Positions 20,945 through 32,037 of a DNA stretch of 64,000 nt are shown here, in pieces. The notes below the pieces were generated by a model. It was not told the origin of the DNA, made no database searches, and saw only the letters and a program-made list of their open reading frames with translations. The stretch comes from Haemaphysalis longicornis (lineage: Eukaryota; Arthropoda; Arachnida; Ixodida; Ixodidae), in assembly GCA_013339765.2 (NCBI GenBank), contig JABSTR010001160.1, forward strand, positions 1-64,000, read 5' to 3'. How positions within the stretch are numbered: position 1 is the stretch's first letter; each line of letters opens with the position of its first letter. The position numbers and the translations under genes were made by a program.

Positions 20945-23790
20945 TCACGTTTGACAAATATTCAAGCGTGAAGCGGGCCTTAAAAACTTTGTTGCCAGTA
21001 CCACCTCACGAAAATATCCTCTGGGTGCACCAAAAGTAAAAAACGCAGAAGGAACAACAAAATCAGGTAGCGCCCTACCTAGCCTTATCTGACACACAGT
21101 GCGCAAGAAAAGATCGTTCACGTCACGCAGAAACAAAAACCGACTGACAACTTGTCGCAAAAACAAATGCGAGAGAGAAAGACCCCAGACGCGCACCCGC
21201 CGAAACAAGTTCGCGCGGCTCGTTTGTTCCCACGCGGACCCCCATATAAACACTGCAAACACACGATGCAGAGCCTGTACGTTCTTACGCGAACAGTGAA
21301 GTACCTGAAGAACGTGCCAGAGTTTGCTCATAAAAACACATTACACACTGAGGCCCTGGCAAACATTGAAAGGCCAGTGCCTTTCCATTTCTCGGCATTT
21401 TCTCACAGTTCAACAGCCTGTCTGTGCCAATAAGGATTACTATCAACATAATTTTCCAACGGCACTCCCAAATACTTTGCTGGCGTCGTCTGCCAGCTGA
21501 TGCACTCAAACACACTCGGTGCAGTGTCCCAGTAGCCATGCCAAAAACCCAAGCATTTCTGCCAGTTTACGCCACTGCCACTGCAGTTACAGAAAGCCTT
21601 CAGCGTGTTTACACCAACGCTTATGCTGCTCCTATCGACACAAAAGAGAGCATTATCATACGCATACGACAAAACACGCACCTCGCATGACTCTAGTAGA
21701 AAACCATTGAATCTTTGACTCTTAATAACACTCAAACAAAAGGCTTTGATGCAGACACAAAAAGCAACGGGGACAGTGGGCAACCCTGTCGTACGGACCG
21801 TTGAACTGGGATGGGTTTGCCAATTGTTTTGTTGACAACGAGCTTAGTTGTACACGCTGTATACGCCATGCGTGCACCATCAAGAATATCCGAACCTACA
21901 TTTACTTGTTCTAACATGTTTAAAGGAAGTTCGTGGGAAACCTGATCAAAGGCCTTTGCCAGATCAATTTGAAGCATTGCTAAAGTTCCCTGACCGTTAT
22001 CGCAACATTCCAAAACACTCCGGGCCATGTGAACATTCGTTGCAATCAACCTCCCTTTTATTTCGCAAGTTTGGTGCGGTCCAACAATGTCTTTGATCAC
22101 AGTCTGGAGGCGGGAAGCCAATACTTTCATTAAAATCTTGTAGTCGACATTCGTCGGGATAATGGGGCGATACCCTGAGATTTCTCTGAGTTTAGCGTCA
22201 TCCTCAGATTTTGGGATGAAAATGATATGCGACTCTAAAAATGAAGGCGGAAGCACACCATTCTGATACGACTCCGAATACACTCTACACAACGACGGAC
22301 TAAGGTCTTCATTAAACTTTAAATAAAAGGCTGCGGATAAACCAACGGGGCCTGGTGTCTTTCCAGGGCTCAGCTCGTCGATGGCTCTCCTCACCTCCTC
22401 TACGATGATATCCCTTGCGAGATACTCTATGTTTTCTTCAGCCAACTTTGGCATTAAACATATAAACTCCTCCTTAAACTTAACCACATCGACAGGGGGA
22501 CGCGCAAATAGCTTTTCATAATGCTCACAGAAACACCGCTCAATATTGGTCTGGTCATTGTACACTACACCAGGACACAATTTCGGCTATCACATTCCTA
22601 TGAGCGTATCTTTTTTCCGAAATAAGTGCTCTTTTTGTTGGCGCTTTGCCAAGCAAGAAACGTTCAGCCCTTGCCCGTACAAGTGCACCGTGATAGCGTT
22701 CCCTGTCGATGACTTCAAGTTGCGCTTTTAGAGTTAGAATATCGTCTTTAAACATATCAGGTGATTTACATTCTTCCTTTACAAAAACGTCCAGACTACT
22801 CCGCAGCCAGGCCTCTTTCCTTTTCTCCTCATATTTCATTGCAGACGATCTTTCAAGGGCTTTCATTTTAACCCCCTGTTTAAAATGTTCCCATTTAGAA
22901 GCATAGCTAACGTTGTCTTTACTGCAAAAATACTCCCGTCCACATACGACGACGGTCTCAACAAATTCTTCATCCTCAAGCAACTTGTTATTAAGTTTCC
23001 ACAACCCCCAACAGAACGCGTTTCTTCGCTTTCCGATCCTACCAAGTGATACCGACACGAGACAGTGGTCGCTAAACGACACCGGGGACACTTGGTAATC
23101 GTCGCAATCAGGCAGAAGCTCAGGCGACATATACAGTCTATCAAGACGAGCGTGACTATTGCCCTGAAAATGAGCGTATTGCACTGTCCCAGCTCCACCA
23201 AGGCTATCGCCTACATATTCCAGTGCGAAGTCTGTGACGATGTCGTTCAGCACCGCCGTACTTGCATCTCGGAAATTTGACAGGCTGCTCTTATCACGCG
23301 CATAACACACGCAGTTAAAATCCCCCAACAAAATCAACAGCCGCTCAGTGTTACACCATGTTCGTAAATCCTCGAAAAAAGCCTTTCTTTCGGCGCCGTT
23401 GTAGGGCCCATACACACAAATAACACGCCATTTTTTTTAAACCCAAATCAAAGTCGCACACAACAAACCGGCCCGCTTCCGACGCAGTGACAGTCTTTAG
23501 AGTCGCACCTAAACTACGCCTTACTAAAAGCACGCAGCCCGCAGACATTCCGACGTCATGAGAAACACAGACATCGTAGCGAGCCATGAAGGGCCGCACC
23601 ATACGGTCGGTCTGGTTCTCACTCTCAACCTTGGTCTTTTGCAAGGCCACAATGTCCAGATCACTGTCAGTCACGTGTCGATACAACTGGTTTTGACGCC
23701 TACGGTCAGCAAGTCCCCTGACATTTAGCGTGGCAATGCGCATAGGCTTGTTTAAAAAAACCATGTTGAGAGGAGAACCAAACCTGTCGC
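20945..23790 (-). pseudogene. Tx1/L1-like LINE, copy A (endonuclease and reverse transcriptase), broken
   Basis: On the minus strand the ATG near 23742 opens an APE-type endonuclease (MRIATLNVRGLADRRRQNQL; then ILLGDFNC; ending with SFSDHCLVSV, the S-D-H motif). Reverse transcriptase follows: LSPGKTPG, ISGYRPI, QIDLAKAFDQV, RQGCPLSPLLF, and the catalytic box at about 21670 reads SYAYDNALF where YADD is expected. The thumb region contains FWHGYWDTAPS, PAKYLGVPLE and FAVFIWGSAWEQTSRANLF. Pieces lie in different frames (changes near 23413, 22575, 21760 and 21390), and the copy stops near 20945 before the C-terminal domain. The clade is inferred from the order and style of motifs. Confidence 0.75.
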
Positions 23791-24210
23791 TCAGCGGTTG
23801 TCTTCAACACCACGTTGCTTTCAACACACCTCAACCCGAAATACAAAACCAGTCTAAGAACTGGAACGCCACCCGCGTTCGCTTCTACCAAGCAATGCGA
23901 GACCGGGCCAACGCAAACCGTTTTTTTTTCTTTATGGCCTTTTTTGTTACAAATAAACATGCGTCAACGCCGGATTAAAAACCGCCGCCGATACTTCGGT
24001 TGGCTGAAAGCTTTAAAATAAACATCCAATGTTAACAGCTCTTCCAATACACATAACCATTCCAATTCAGGTTCCAGCAAACGATACACTTCAAGTAGAC
24101 TGGTCACACTTTGTGAGAAATACTTGCTCACCGTCATAGCTTTCACATCACAGTGGCGCACGGCCATACGGGAGCGCCAAATTGCGTGCAACCCTAGGAT
24201 TATTGTCATG

Positions 24211-25739
24211 TGTTACGAATCGGCCAGCGCCGCCGTATTTTCCCGCATCACTCCTCGGCTGGGCGGCGAAGCCACCATGTGCGCCCACAGCCGTCAGGTG
24301 CCAGCACGTCGGTGAGTCATACATTCACGCCTCGACATGTCCGGCCCAGTGGCCTCGCTTTCAACGCGCTTCAAATTTCGACGGTTGCCGGCCCGGCGAG
24401 GCATGTCTCAGCATGTTTCAAGGACACTCTCTCCCCTCTCTCGAACTCAACGTGCGCCGAGGCTACCGACGACTCACGAACTGTGGAAAGAGCGTTGTGT
24501 GTGTCTGTGACGTTCGTGGCGTCTTGCTACTTGTTGGCGTTTTGACCGTTGCGGCTTTTGGGTATAAAATAGAAGCCGCCCAAGCGCTGATTTTCATTCC
24601 TGTTTGAGCAGCGAATCCCGGCGGTCGCTCTGCTCGAGTCCTGTATTGTAACCTCGCCCGTCGGGGCATTGTTTTAAATGCAGAGCATTTCTTTAACTCA
24701 CGATGTTACCCGTTCTAGTTGTCTGTAGTAGTCCGCACCCCTCCCCCTACACTATATAAAAAATAATACTTACCGGCGCCTGGTTTCGATCCCACGACCC
24801 TGCGGGCGGAACGCAAGGTACATGGTGCTCTACCCACTGCGCCACAAAGCCGACACAGAATGGAGGGCTACGAACGCGCCTTATATCCTTGACTCATTCA
24901 AACTACGTCAAGAAGCTGCTGATACAACGCATAATCATACCCACCTGCTAATAAATGATGTCACGTGACCACGTAATTACGTCTCCTCATTTATTTACAA
25001 TACAACAACCAACAGCAACAAGTGCAACAACATTAACGTAACGCAAACTTCTTAACGTCGTGCGCCCCCGGAAATGCTCTGCATTTGATCGTGCCCCTCG
25101 CGAGGGGGATGTTTAGTTTCCTGCCGCAGCAAGAACCAGGCGGCCTCCTGCGCAGACATTTTAGTGCTTCTTTCGGCTAATTTATCACAGAAATAAACGT
25201 AATTTAACATTATTTATGTTTGTTTTGCTTAGGTGGCAACGTTTGAAATTAATTAGAAAGCCTTAGGAAGGGCACAGCCTCAGATTAGCTCGTTACAATG
25301 GCGGGAGTTTGCTCTAAGCAGGTTTGGTATACGCCCCCAATTCGTGACCCATAGGTCAGCGCTGGAGATATGCATGGTGCTTTCATATTCAGTGATGGAA
25401 ATAAGCTGCTTTTTTTTTTGTCGAACCCCGTATCGTTGTCTTTTGGTTTGGGTCAGCACAGGCACGTAGCGTGCAATATGTATTATAAAATTGAAGGGTA
25501 AATTTTGGCACTATGCTTGTCCCGATGACGTCCCTTTTTTGGCTTCGCCTCCCCTCTCGCTATTAAGTAAACAGTTACGTTAGCCTACGGCTTTTGGACT
25601 TCTTCACGGCTGCAACAGCGGCTGGCCGCTCGCATCATACACGCTACCACTCGTATGTCGGAGGCCACGGAGTTCGGATCGAGTGCCCCCGCCCGGTCGC
25701 AACAACTGGTGTCAGCGCTGGGATGACACGGATGCAACA
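24211..25739 (+). mobile_element. Insertion inside LINE copy B, probable solo LTR
   Basis: Begins TGTTACGAATCGG and ends GATGCAACA, i.e. TG...CA, and is flanked by CATG on both sides (24207-24210 and 25740-25743). A TATA-like box GGTATAAAATAG is at 24561-24572 and a pyrimidine/CG-rich downstream part follows, as in gypsy-type LTRs. A family 1 MITE (24676-25086) is nested inside. Near the right end, CTGGTGTCAGCGCTGGGAT (25706-25724) resembles a gypsy-type primer-binding leader, so the true LTR end may be a little earlier and some leader may be retained. No protein remains. Confidence 0.6.
24676..25086 (+). mobile_element. MITE family 1, copy 3, carrying a tRNA-like core
   Basis: Left end AAATGCAGAGCATTT (24676-24690), right end AAATGCTCTGCATTT (25072-25086), then GATCGTGCCCCTCGCGAGGG outside. 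Between them, 24716-24935 matches the tRNA-derived repeat at 3225-3420 (minus-strand A box near 24850, B box near 24785). It is nested in the probable LTR at 24211-25739. Confidence 0.65.
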
Positions 25740-26839
25740 CATGTCGTACGGCACTTCATCCTTTTCCACTGCCAAGAAACGTATCCCGTGCGGCGTCACA
25801 TGAAGATCTTTCTTTATCGTTATCTGTAGAACATCCCCGGAAAAGATGGTGTCCCAGCACTCTATGAAAACGTGTTCAATGCTTTCGGGTTTTTTGCACA
25901 AAGTGCACGTTGAGGACCAGCCAAGGAAAAGCCTTTTTTCCCCCATTCATGTGCCAACGGAAAGTGTGCCGGTGCCCAGCTTAAAGAAAAATGTTTTTAC
26001 CAGCGACAAAACATGTTTTGTCGCAGGTGGGCAACCGCCTGCCCCGTACAATGATCGATACAGAGGTACTGGAAAGAGCGAGCATTTCGTTCAAGTTTTT
26101 CGTTAATGTTTTCCTCGATACATTCGCCAAATACTTCATGGTAAATCTAACGGACAAAAATTTAAAAGATTGCACCACTTCTTTCCAGAAGCCCTTAACG
26201 ACATATGTTTCATTGCTTGTCGACACAGTAAATCCTGGAATTACGTTTGATAGTGTAGTTTGTTCGTAAGTCCTCAGGAATGGATGTTTTACGTCCCGCA
26301 AGAGCAAAAAAAAAAACGGTTCACAATCTGCCTTACGAAAACATGGCCCAATCCAACACCGCCTTGCCTTACAGGCCGGAAAAGATTACTTCGGCTCATG
26401 CGTTCCCACGTAGAACCGCAAATAAACACAGCAAAAACACGATGTATCTTTTGCTCTGGCGTTCGGGAACAGTGTATCGCTTGTAGCAAATACCACAGTT
26501 TCGCGAGAAGAAAAAGATTACACACAGTGGCGCGCGCAAATACAGATAGCGCGCGCCCTCTCCACTTTGCCACTTTCTCGCGCACTTTTTCTGTTTCCGC
26601 TTCCCAGTACTCGTTGCTACTCGCATAGCTGTCCAACGGTACTCCTAGATACCGCGTTGGCATCACCGTCCAGCTGACATTTGTAAAAACCCGCGGCGTT
26701 GACTCCCACCCACCATGCCAAAAACCTTCACATTTTGTCCAGTTCACGGCACTTGCGCTACAAACCATGACGGGAGCATGTGCTACGAACGCGCCTTATG
26801 TCTTTGACTCATTCAAACTACGCCAAGAATACTGATACA

Positions 26840-27095
26840 ACGAAGGCACGCGAAGCTGAACGTCAACGAAATGTTGACGTTCAGCGGAATGTTGACGAAT
26901 GTTCAGCGTTTGGGCTGACGCAAGTACAAGGAACAGCATCAACCCAAACGTTAACGGCAACGCTATCACCACCGTTAGCACCGCTGAAGAAGAAGGAGAA
27001 GACAAAGCAAAGCTGCGAAGAGGAGGGCGCGTGAAGCTGAACGTAAACGTCAGCGCCGAGCAGCGGATCCCGAACTCCGTGCACGCGAAGCCGAG
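26840..27095 (+). pseudogene. Fragment with STPR-like REAE repeat units
   Basis: Translated pieces read KAREAERQRNVD near 26845 and RAREAERKRQRRAADPEL then RAREAEV at about 27024-27095. Units of this kind (roughly 23 residues with AREAERxRxRR and DPELRAREAE) recall the STPR DNA-binding repeat of arthropod proteins such as silkworm FMBP-1. Only about two incomplete units remain, in different frames, and the second runs into a TG microsatellite. It joins a piece of the tRNA-derived repeat (26790-26840), so it may be part of a transposable element. Function is not inferred. Confidence 0.4.
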
Positions 27096-27144
27096 GTGTG
27101 TGCGTGTGCGTGTGCGTGTGCGTGTGCGTGTGCGCGTGCGTGTG

Positions 27145-27183
<39 letters not shown>

Positions 27184-27222
27184 GCGTGTGTGCGTGCGTG
27201 TGCGTGCGCGTGTGCGTGTAAC
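27095..27222. repeat. (TG)n/(CG) microsatellite
   Basis: GTGTGCGTGTGCG-type repeat directly following the STPR-like unit. Frames across it (poly-His-Thr, Val-Arg) are artefacts. Confidence 0.95.
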
Positions 27223-27619
27223 ACATACACACACACCCTCAAAGTTGTCAAGCCATGTTGAGCTATGAAGCGGTCGAAGTATAATGCTGCACTACGTTTT
27301 TTGAACTCCATGCAGTGAAAGCAAGAGAAATTGATCAGGAGATTACAGAATGACGAACAAACGTCGAGACCAAGGAAAAGAAGCTGCTTTTTAATCAGCG
27401 CCCGAGAAGTCGACGTTCTTAGGAAAGCACAGCCTCGTCCAATTTCCCCACCAAAATTTTATTTGAGTATGACCAGTCACCTAAAAGAGAAGACAAATCT
27501 TATACAAATTCTTATCCTTGCCCCGGTACGTGCACGTACTGCGCGAAAAATTGTGCAGACTTGGGTACGTGCTACAAGTTATTTCTCAATCCCATGCACT
27601 TTATACTTGGGGACAATTT
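27223..27619. other. Unassigned stretch
   Basis: No family recognised; the one open frame of 96 codons (27331-27621) has no visible motif. Confidence 0.4.
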
Positions 27620-28250
27620 AAGAACGACAACGTGACGACGACGACGATGATGATGATGATTGATAGTGGTATCCCCTTTGTAGCGGGGTGATGACCCGTC
27701 ATCTTTCCAAAAAAAACTAAGAAGAAACTAGTATACCTATGTTTTATTTACTCTCCGTTTATAACTAGCGCTGCTCTTAGGGCAGGAACAAAAAACCTAT
27801 TAGGCACAAAGTACTTATTTTTCCTGTTACAGGTGGTAGCTGTCCTAGGCAATATTCCCGTCTCTGTTTTTCGTCCACCAAAATTCTACTCTTCTTTTCG
27901 TCGCATCGACAGCCTTGAAGTTAACTTCCTCTACTACCCCTAAATCCTAGGGCTACTGGAAGCCGAATATTTCCCTGATGTAGATTTGGATGTATACCCT
28001 CACATTCTAACACTATGTGCAGCATGCATAGTTTCTGTTTTTTTCCCCGCAGACCACGCATACCCAATCATTTTGTGAATACTTCCACACAAACCTCTTA
28101 GTTCGCAAGCAACCTGCTCTAGCCTCAAAAATCAAAGCACTTCCCTGGGAATTATCGTGCAAAATTTCCTTTCTCATGTCCAGTTCCTCCGCCCTGTTTA
28201 ACGGAGATGGCCCCCTGAGCTTCATCACCGCAGCCGGCTGTTACTCCGCG
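27620..28250 (-). pseudogene. LINE 3' end, minus strand
   Basis: On the minus strand a cysteine-containing piece (WVCVVCGEKNRNYACC, about 28080-28015) resembles the C-terminal zinc knuckle of I-type LINEs. It is followed by decayed sequence containing a WWTKNRDGN-like piece, and the copy ends with the triplet tail ATCATCATCATC/GTCGTCGTC at 27667-27634. Only the 3' end survives. Confidence 0.45.
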
Positions 28251-28600
28251 CGGCGCAAAAATTGCCTTACTGCGAGTATTTTGAACGTGAAACTACTTGT
28301 TTCTGTGATTTATCGCACTTAATCTGCTTATGAATTACTGCAGCAACGAAACGAAAACGAAACTAGCTTACGCCTCAAGTGAAATCTCGTTTCAAAACTT
28401 GCGCTCACGTTAATATCCACGTCTGTAGCTTCGGCGGAGTGATACCCTACACGAACTATAGCCGTTCTTAACTTGTACCCGCGTCTGCGCGTCTATAGTA
28501 GGGAGATTTACGTGCAGGAAACTCCTATTTCGTTGAAAGCGAATTTTACGTGCTTCGGGATGTTTTCCTCCTTCGCGTGTTCTGCACCTCGGAATAGTAA
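28251..28600. other. Unassigned stretch
   Basis: No recognised element or gene. It leads into the satellite array. Confidence 0.4.
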
Positions 28601-29610
28601 TTTCTACTCGAGCAAAGTGTCAACACCGACAAGCAAAGTGTCAACACCGACCCGATTTTACCATTGACCTTGTTTTTTTCTAATAAGTGTGAAGCGTAAA
28701 CGGGGTTCGAAAATACTGCCCGAAAAGGACAACGCGACCCGTTTCAGGGGCGGTATTCTCGTAACTGTCCCTTTTGAAAACGTCCCTTTTGCGTCCCTTT
28801 CATCGTGACGTACTTCCGGTTAAGCAGTGGACGTGGGCAGCATGAAGAAAAGTTGGCAGTAGGTTTGCCGCGCTCGGGTTACGTCACTTCCGGTTGTTTG
28901 CTTTTAGCCAATCAGGGCTCGCCAAAAGGGACATTTTTGAAAGGGACGCAAAAGGGACAAAACTCGAGAATACCGCCCCAGGGCTCATGAGCCCAAACAA
29001 ACGCTTTCATATTTCCCGCACAAAACAACGTGCCCCCTACCGGCTAAGTGTCAAGGTCCACCCAATTTACCCTTTAACCTTCTGCTTCTATTAACTGTGA
29101 CAGTAAGTGCGGACCGTGTTCGACAATATTCCACGTCATCAACGACACGCCCCGTTTCGAAACTCACGAGCCCAAACAAACGCTATTTCCGTCGCAAAAC
29201 AACCTTCTCCCTGCCGGCAAAGTGTCAATGTCCACTCATTTTACGTTTGAACGTTCTCTTTCAGTTAACGGTGAAAGCAATATCCAACCGGGTCGTTTAT
29301 TGTGGAGCTCGCAATGAATGCCTCTTAAATAAAGTTTATTCCTCCTCCTCGAAAATACTCCACATTACCAACGACACGCGCCGTTCCGAAACTCATGAGC
29401 CCAAACAAACGCTTTCGCATTTCCCGCGCATAACAACCCGTCTCCTGCCGGCAATGTGCAAATGTCCACCCAATTTACGTTTTAACCGCCTCTTTCAGAA
29501 AACCGTGAAAACACGCGCGAAGTGGGTTCGAAATACTCCCGATTACCATCGAACCCACCCCGTTTCACAACCCAACCCACACAAACCCTTTCGTATTTCC
29601 CGCGCAAAAC
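28601..29610. repeat. Satellite-like array, period about 178 bp
   Basis: The marker GCCCAAACAAACGCT recurs at 28991, 29170 and 29399, with a diverged copy near 29576. Each unit carries TTTCCCGC or TTTCCGTC, GCCGGCAA or ACCGGCTA, TGTCAA-GTCCACCCAATTTA, and TCGAAACTCATGAGCCC. The unit between 29170 and 29399 is about 50 bases longer because of an insert ending AAATAAAGTTTATTCCTCC. A partial first unit with a 20-base internal duplication is at 28611-28746 and is separated from the rest by the MITE at 28748-28978. Confidence 0.75.
28748..28978. mobile_element. MITE with GGGCGGTATTCTCG ends inside the satellite
   Basis: A 231-bp element with perfect 14-bp inverted repeats GGGCGGTATTCTCG and a possible 3-bp target duplication CAG (28745-28747 and 28979-28981). 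Subterminal GTCCCTTTTG and CGTCCCTTTC repeats are also mirrored on both sides. No coding capacity; superfamily uncertain. Confidence 0.75.
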
Positions 29611-29759
29611 AACAGTGCAGACGCCGTACGTTTTGCAACTACATAGCCCTCCGTCGGCGTTATCGGCCTTTGAGTGAGCAGCAGCACACCCCTGACTCAG
29701 GGCCCGGCGGCGCCGCTGGCGTCCGGCCAGTGGTGACGCAAATTTCTCCCCCGCTCGCG

Positions 29760-30045
29760 TAAACAAGGATACTAAGTAAGGGGGAAAATACGAGCGGAGA
29801 AGAGCGGGCGGCGTTGCAGAGCGTCGGCCGAGCGCCGTTCTTTTTATTGACGTCCCGATACGGCGTCTACGGCCGTCTATCTCGGCGGCGGCGGAGGCGA
29901 CGTGCTGCCTGTTGTGAAAACTGCGGCAGCGTATACCGCACCAGTCTCTGGCCGCCTACGCCCGTGGATAACAGGCTCCCCTTGCAGTGTGTGTCTGTGA
30001 TGTGACTGAAGAACGTAGTAGCCCTTGCCAAAATAGGTATGTATC
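29760..30045 (+). promoter_or_regulatory. CpG-rich block, possible promoter or non-coding first exon
   Basis: A CG-dense block free of recognised repeats ends with AAAATAG|GTATGT near 30033, a reasonable splice donor. A short frame (29814-30005) has no family resemblance. A first exon is possible but unproven. Confidence 0.25.
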
Positions 30046-30864
30046 ACTGGAACATTGCCATGATTCTCTTCTAACGTGTTTACGTTGTAGTATTGATCAG
30101 CGTCTGTTCAGCTGCAAGGCTGCACTGTCCTGTCGCCGAAGCCTTCATAGTTGCCGTTAATGACTGGGTAACGTTAACGGCTGGCTGATTTGTGGGGGAT
30201 TATGTTCTCGAAGATGTGGTGCCGTGCTGTGCAGTGCGTGTCAAAATACCGCTGCGTACTGCGGCTAGGCAGTTCGTTAGAAAAAAATCCTAGATTCCCC
30301 GCATCGATATACAGGACTGCGATGCATGCTTCAAACGATCAAAATACATTTGTGGAAATTCCGCGCGTGGAATATGCGCCGGTGTTTAACAACTTGCCGA
30401 ATTAATTGTCTTATTTTGTCTTTTTTTTCACAATCATACCGCGGATAAGACATAGAACGTTTTATGTTGAAAATGGTGTTGTCGAACTTGGTTAGCTACA
30501 GGCCAGGTCTTCCCGGGATAGTTGCTGGAACTTATCCCCAAGGCAGTGTTAGTATAAGTAGTATCAGTTTCAGTGAATATCACTAATCTGCAGTGCTACT
30601 AGGTAAGGCGTATCCCGATCCGTGAGCACATTGTTAGCGAGTAAGAAGACTGCAGCTTACTAAGCCATCGGTGCGAGTACAGTACTTAAAAGCAGGTACA
30701 GCGTTAGGAAACAAGATTCCACCTATCGGGGCATACTTTGTGGCAACCTTTGCGGATGTCAGCTACAATTGTCCTAGGCTGTAGAGCCATAATACTGGAT
30801 GTAAGATAAGCGATATTGTCCAGGAGCCTACTCTATTGCGCCAACTGGGTTATATATATATATA
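30046..30864. other. Unassigned stretch
   Basis: No family recognised. It ends in a short (TA)n tract into which the Tigger element is inserted. Confidence 0.4.
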
Positions 30865-30866
30865 TA

Positions 30867-31973
30867 CAGTCGAACACGGATATATCGAACTCCAAGGGGA
30901 TCGCGAAATTGTTCGATATATGAAAAATTCGATATAAAAAATATGGGCTCTGAGACCTCACCTATGGCGGGCGATCACTTACCGATCGGCGCATTCATGA
31001 ATGACAACTATTTCCGCATTCACGACGCAACCGGATGCTTTATTTCCGTGAAAAAAAAATCGCTGATCTTGGCCTGCTTCTTCGTCCTGGAAATGAAATT
31101 AAAGACGCTGGTCTCGATCTTCTCGAGCCTGTCCAGGTGCGACAGCCCAGGTCCTTCCATGTCATCGCAACAACGGCGAATGAAGCTGAACGCAGTGGCC
31201 ACTTCACCCGCTGACTACAATCGTGTAGCCGCCTCCTCGTCCAGACGATCTTCGCCACTCGAGCTATCGGCGTGGGCTCCTGCGACCGCAGCTATGATAT
31301 CCTCGTCACCGAGGCTCGCAACAGCCTGAACATTGGTGTCAGCGTTCACGAAGTTGTCGGCAGACACTCCGGCTGGAACAGCAGCCGGGAAAAGGGATGA
31401 CAACTCACGAAACGTGTCGCCCATGCATCCGTCGTCGTCGCCGTCTTCGCAAGCTTCGGAAAGTTCGGCCGTCACAAAGCCTGCATTCCGGAAGCAGTTG
31501 GCCACGGTCTCCTTCTTCATGCGCTCCAAGCGCCTGTCATCATATGTATGGCCCCAATCGGGGCATCCCTACCTCGCACTGCCACATTTTCCCAGCGTTC
31601 GGGCTTCTGGGCCTAGAGAGATTCAGCATACCAGGCTCCGTCCGCTAACGCTACGGCGGCCGGTAGCAGGGCGCGAGCGGGCAAGCGCAAATTCGTTCCG
31701 GTAGGGGGGTTTAGTTCCGCGAGCCAGTCTTCGCCATACCCGCGCATGCCCGCGCATGCTCCACATCCTCCTCAACCTTAATCGGGGGTGCAGCGACGCC
31801 GAAGAGCACCTTCCGGCTCCCGCGGCGTTCGATATACCCAATGTAGGGAAAAATACGGTTCGATATAAACGTACGAATTCCTATACTTTTACACAGAATT
31901 TTCAAGGGGATAATTCATGAGTTCGATATAGACAAGAATTCGATATACCCGTGTTCGATATATCCGTGTTCGA

Positions 31974-31976
<3 letters not shown>
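30867..31976 (-). mobile_element. pogo/Tigger DNA transposon, internally deleted
   Basis: Perfect terminal inverted repeats of at least 20 bases (CAGTCGAACACGGATATATC) at both ends, flanked by the TA target duplication (30865-30866, 31977-31978), as in Tc1/mariner-pogo elements. On the minus strand, 31529 to about 31020 encodes the C-terminal part of a Tigger-type transposase (KKETVANCFRNAGFV, then acidic DEDIIAAV and EDRLDEEAATRL, and in the next frame TAFSFIRRCCDD). The DNA-binding and DDE catalytic regions are missing, so it cannot move itself. ATATCGAA motifs are repeated near both ends. Confidence 0.85.

Positions 31977-32030
<54 letters not shown>
31977..32030. repeat. (TA)n microsatellite
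   Basis: Pure TA repeat at the junction between the Tigger element and the 265-bp direct repeat. Confidence 0.95.

Positions 32031-32037
<7 letters not shown>

Larger units (their letters stand above)
23964..26780 (-). pseudogene. Same LINE family, copy B (C-terminal half), split by an insertion
   Basis: Minus strand, 26768 to about 26290: RT C-terminal region (WTKCEGFWHGGWESTP, PTRYLGVPLD, FAVFICGSTWERMSRSNLF), homologous to copy A. Then, in other frames, FLRTYEQTTLSNVIPGF and at 25946-25740 a zinc-binding segment (CTLCKKPESIEHVFIEC) leading to DEVPYDM. The frame resumes after the 24211-25739 insertion at 24209 with TIILGLHAIWRSRMAVRHCD and ends at 23964. Removing the insertion plus one target duplication joins the two parts in frame. 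It is 5'-truncated at about 26780. Confidence 0.75.

Noticed and set aside
26796..27311. Frames rich in His-Thr or Val-Arg on both strands
   Set aside because: Produced by the TG/CG microsatellite at 27095-27222.
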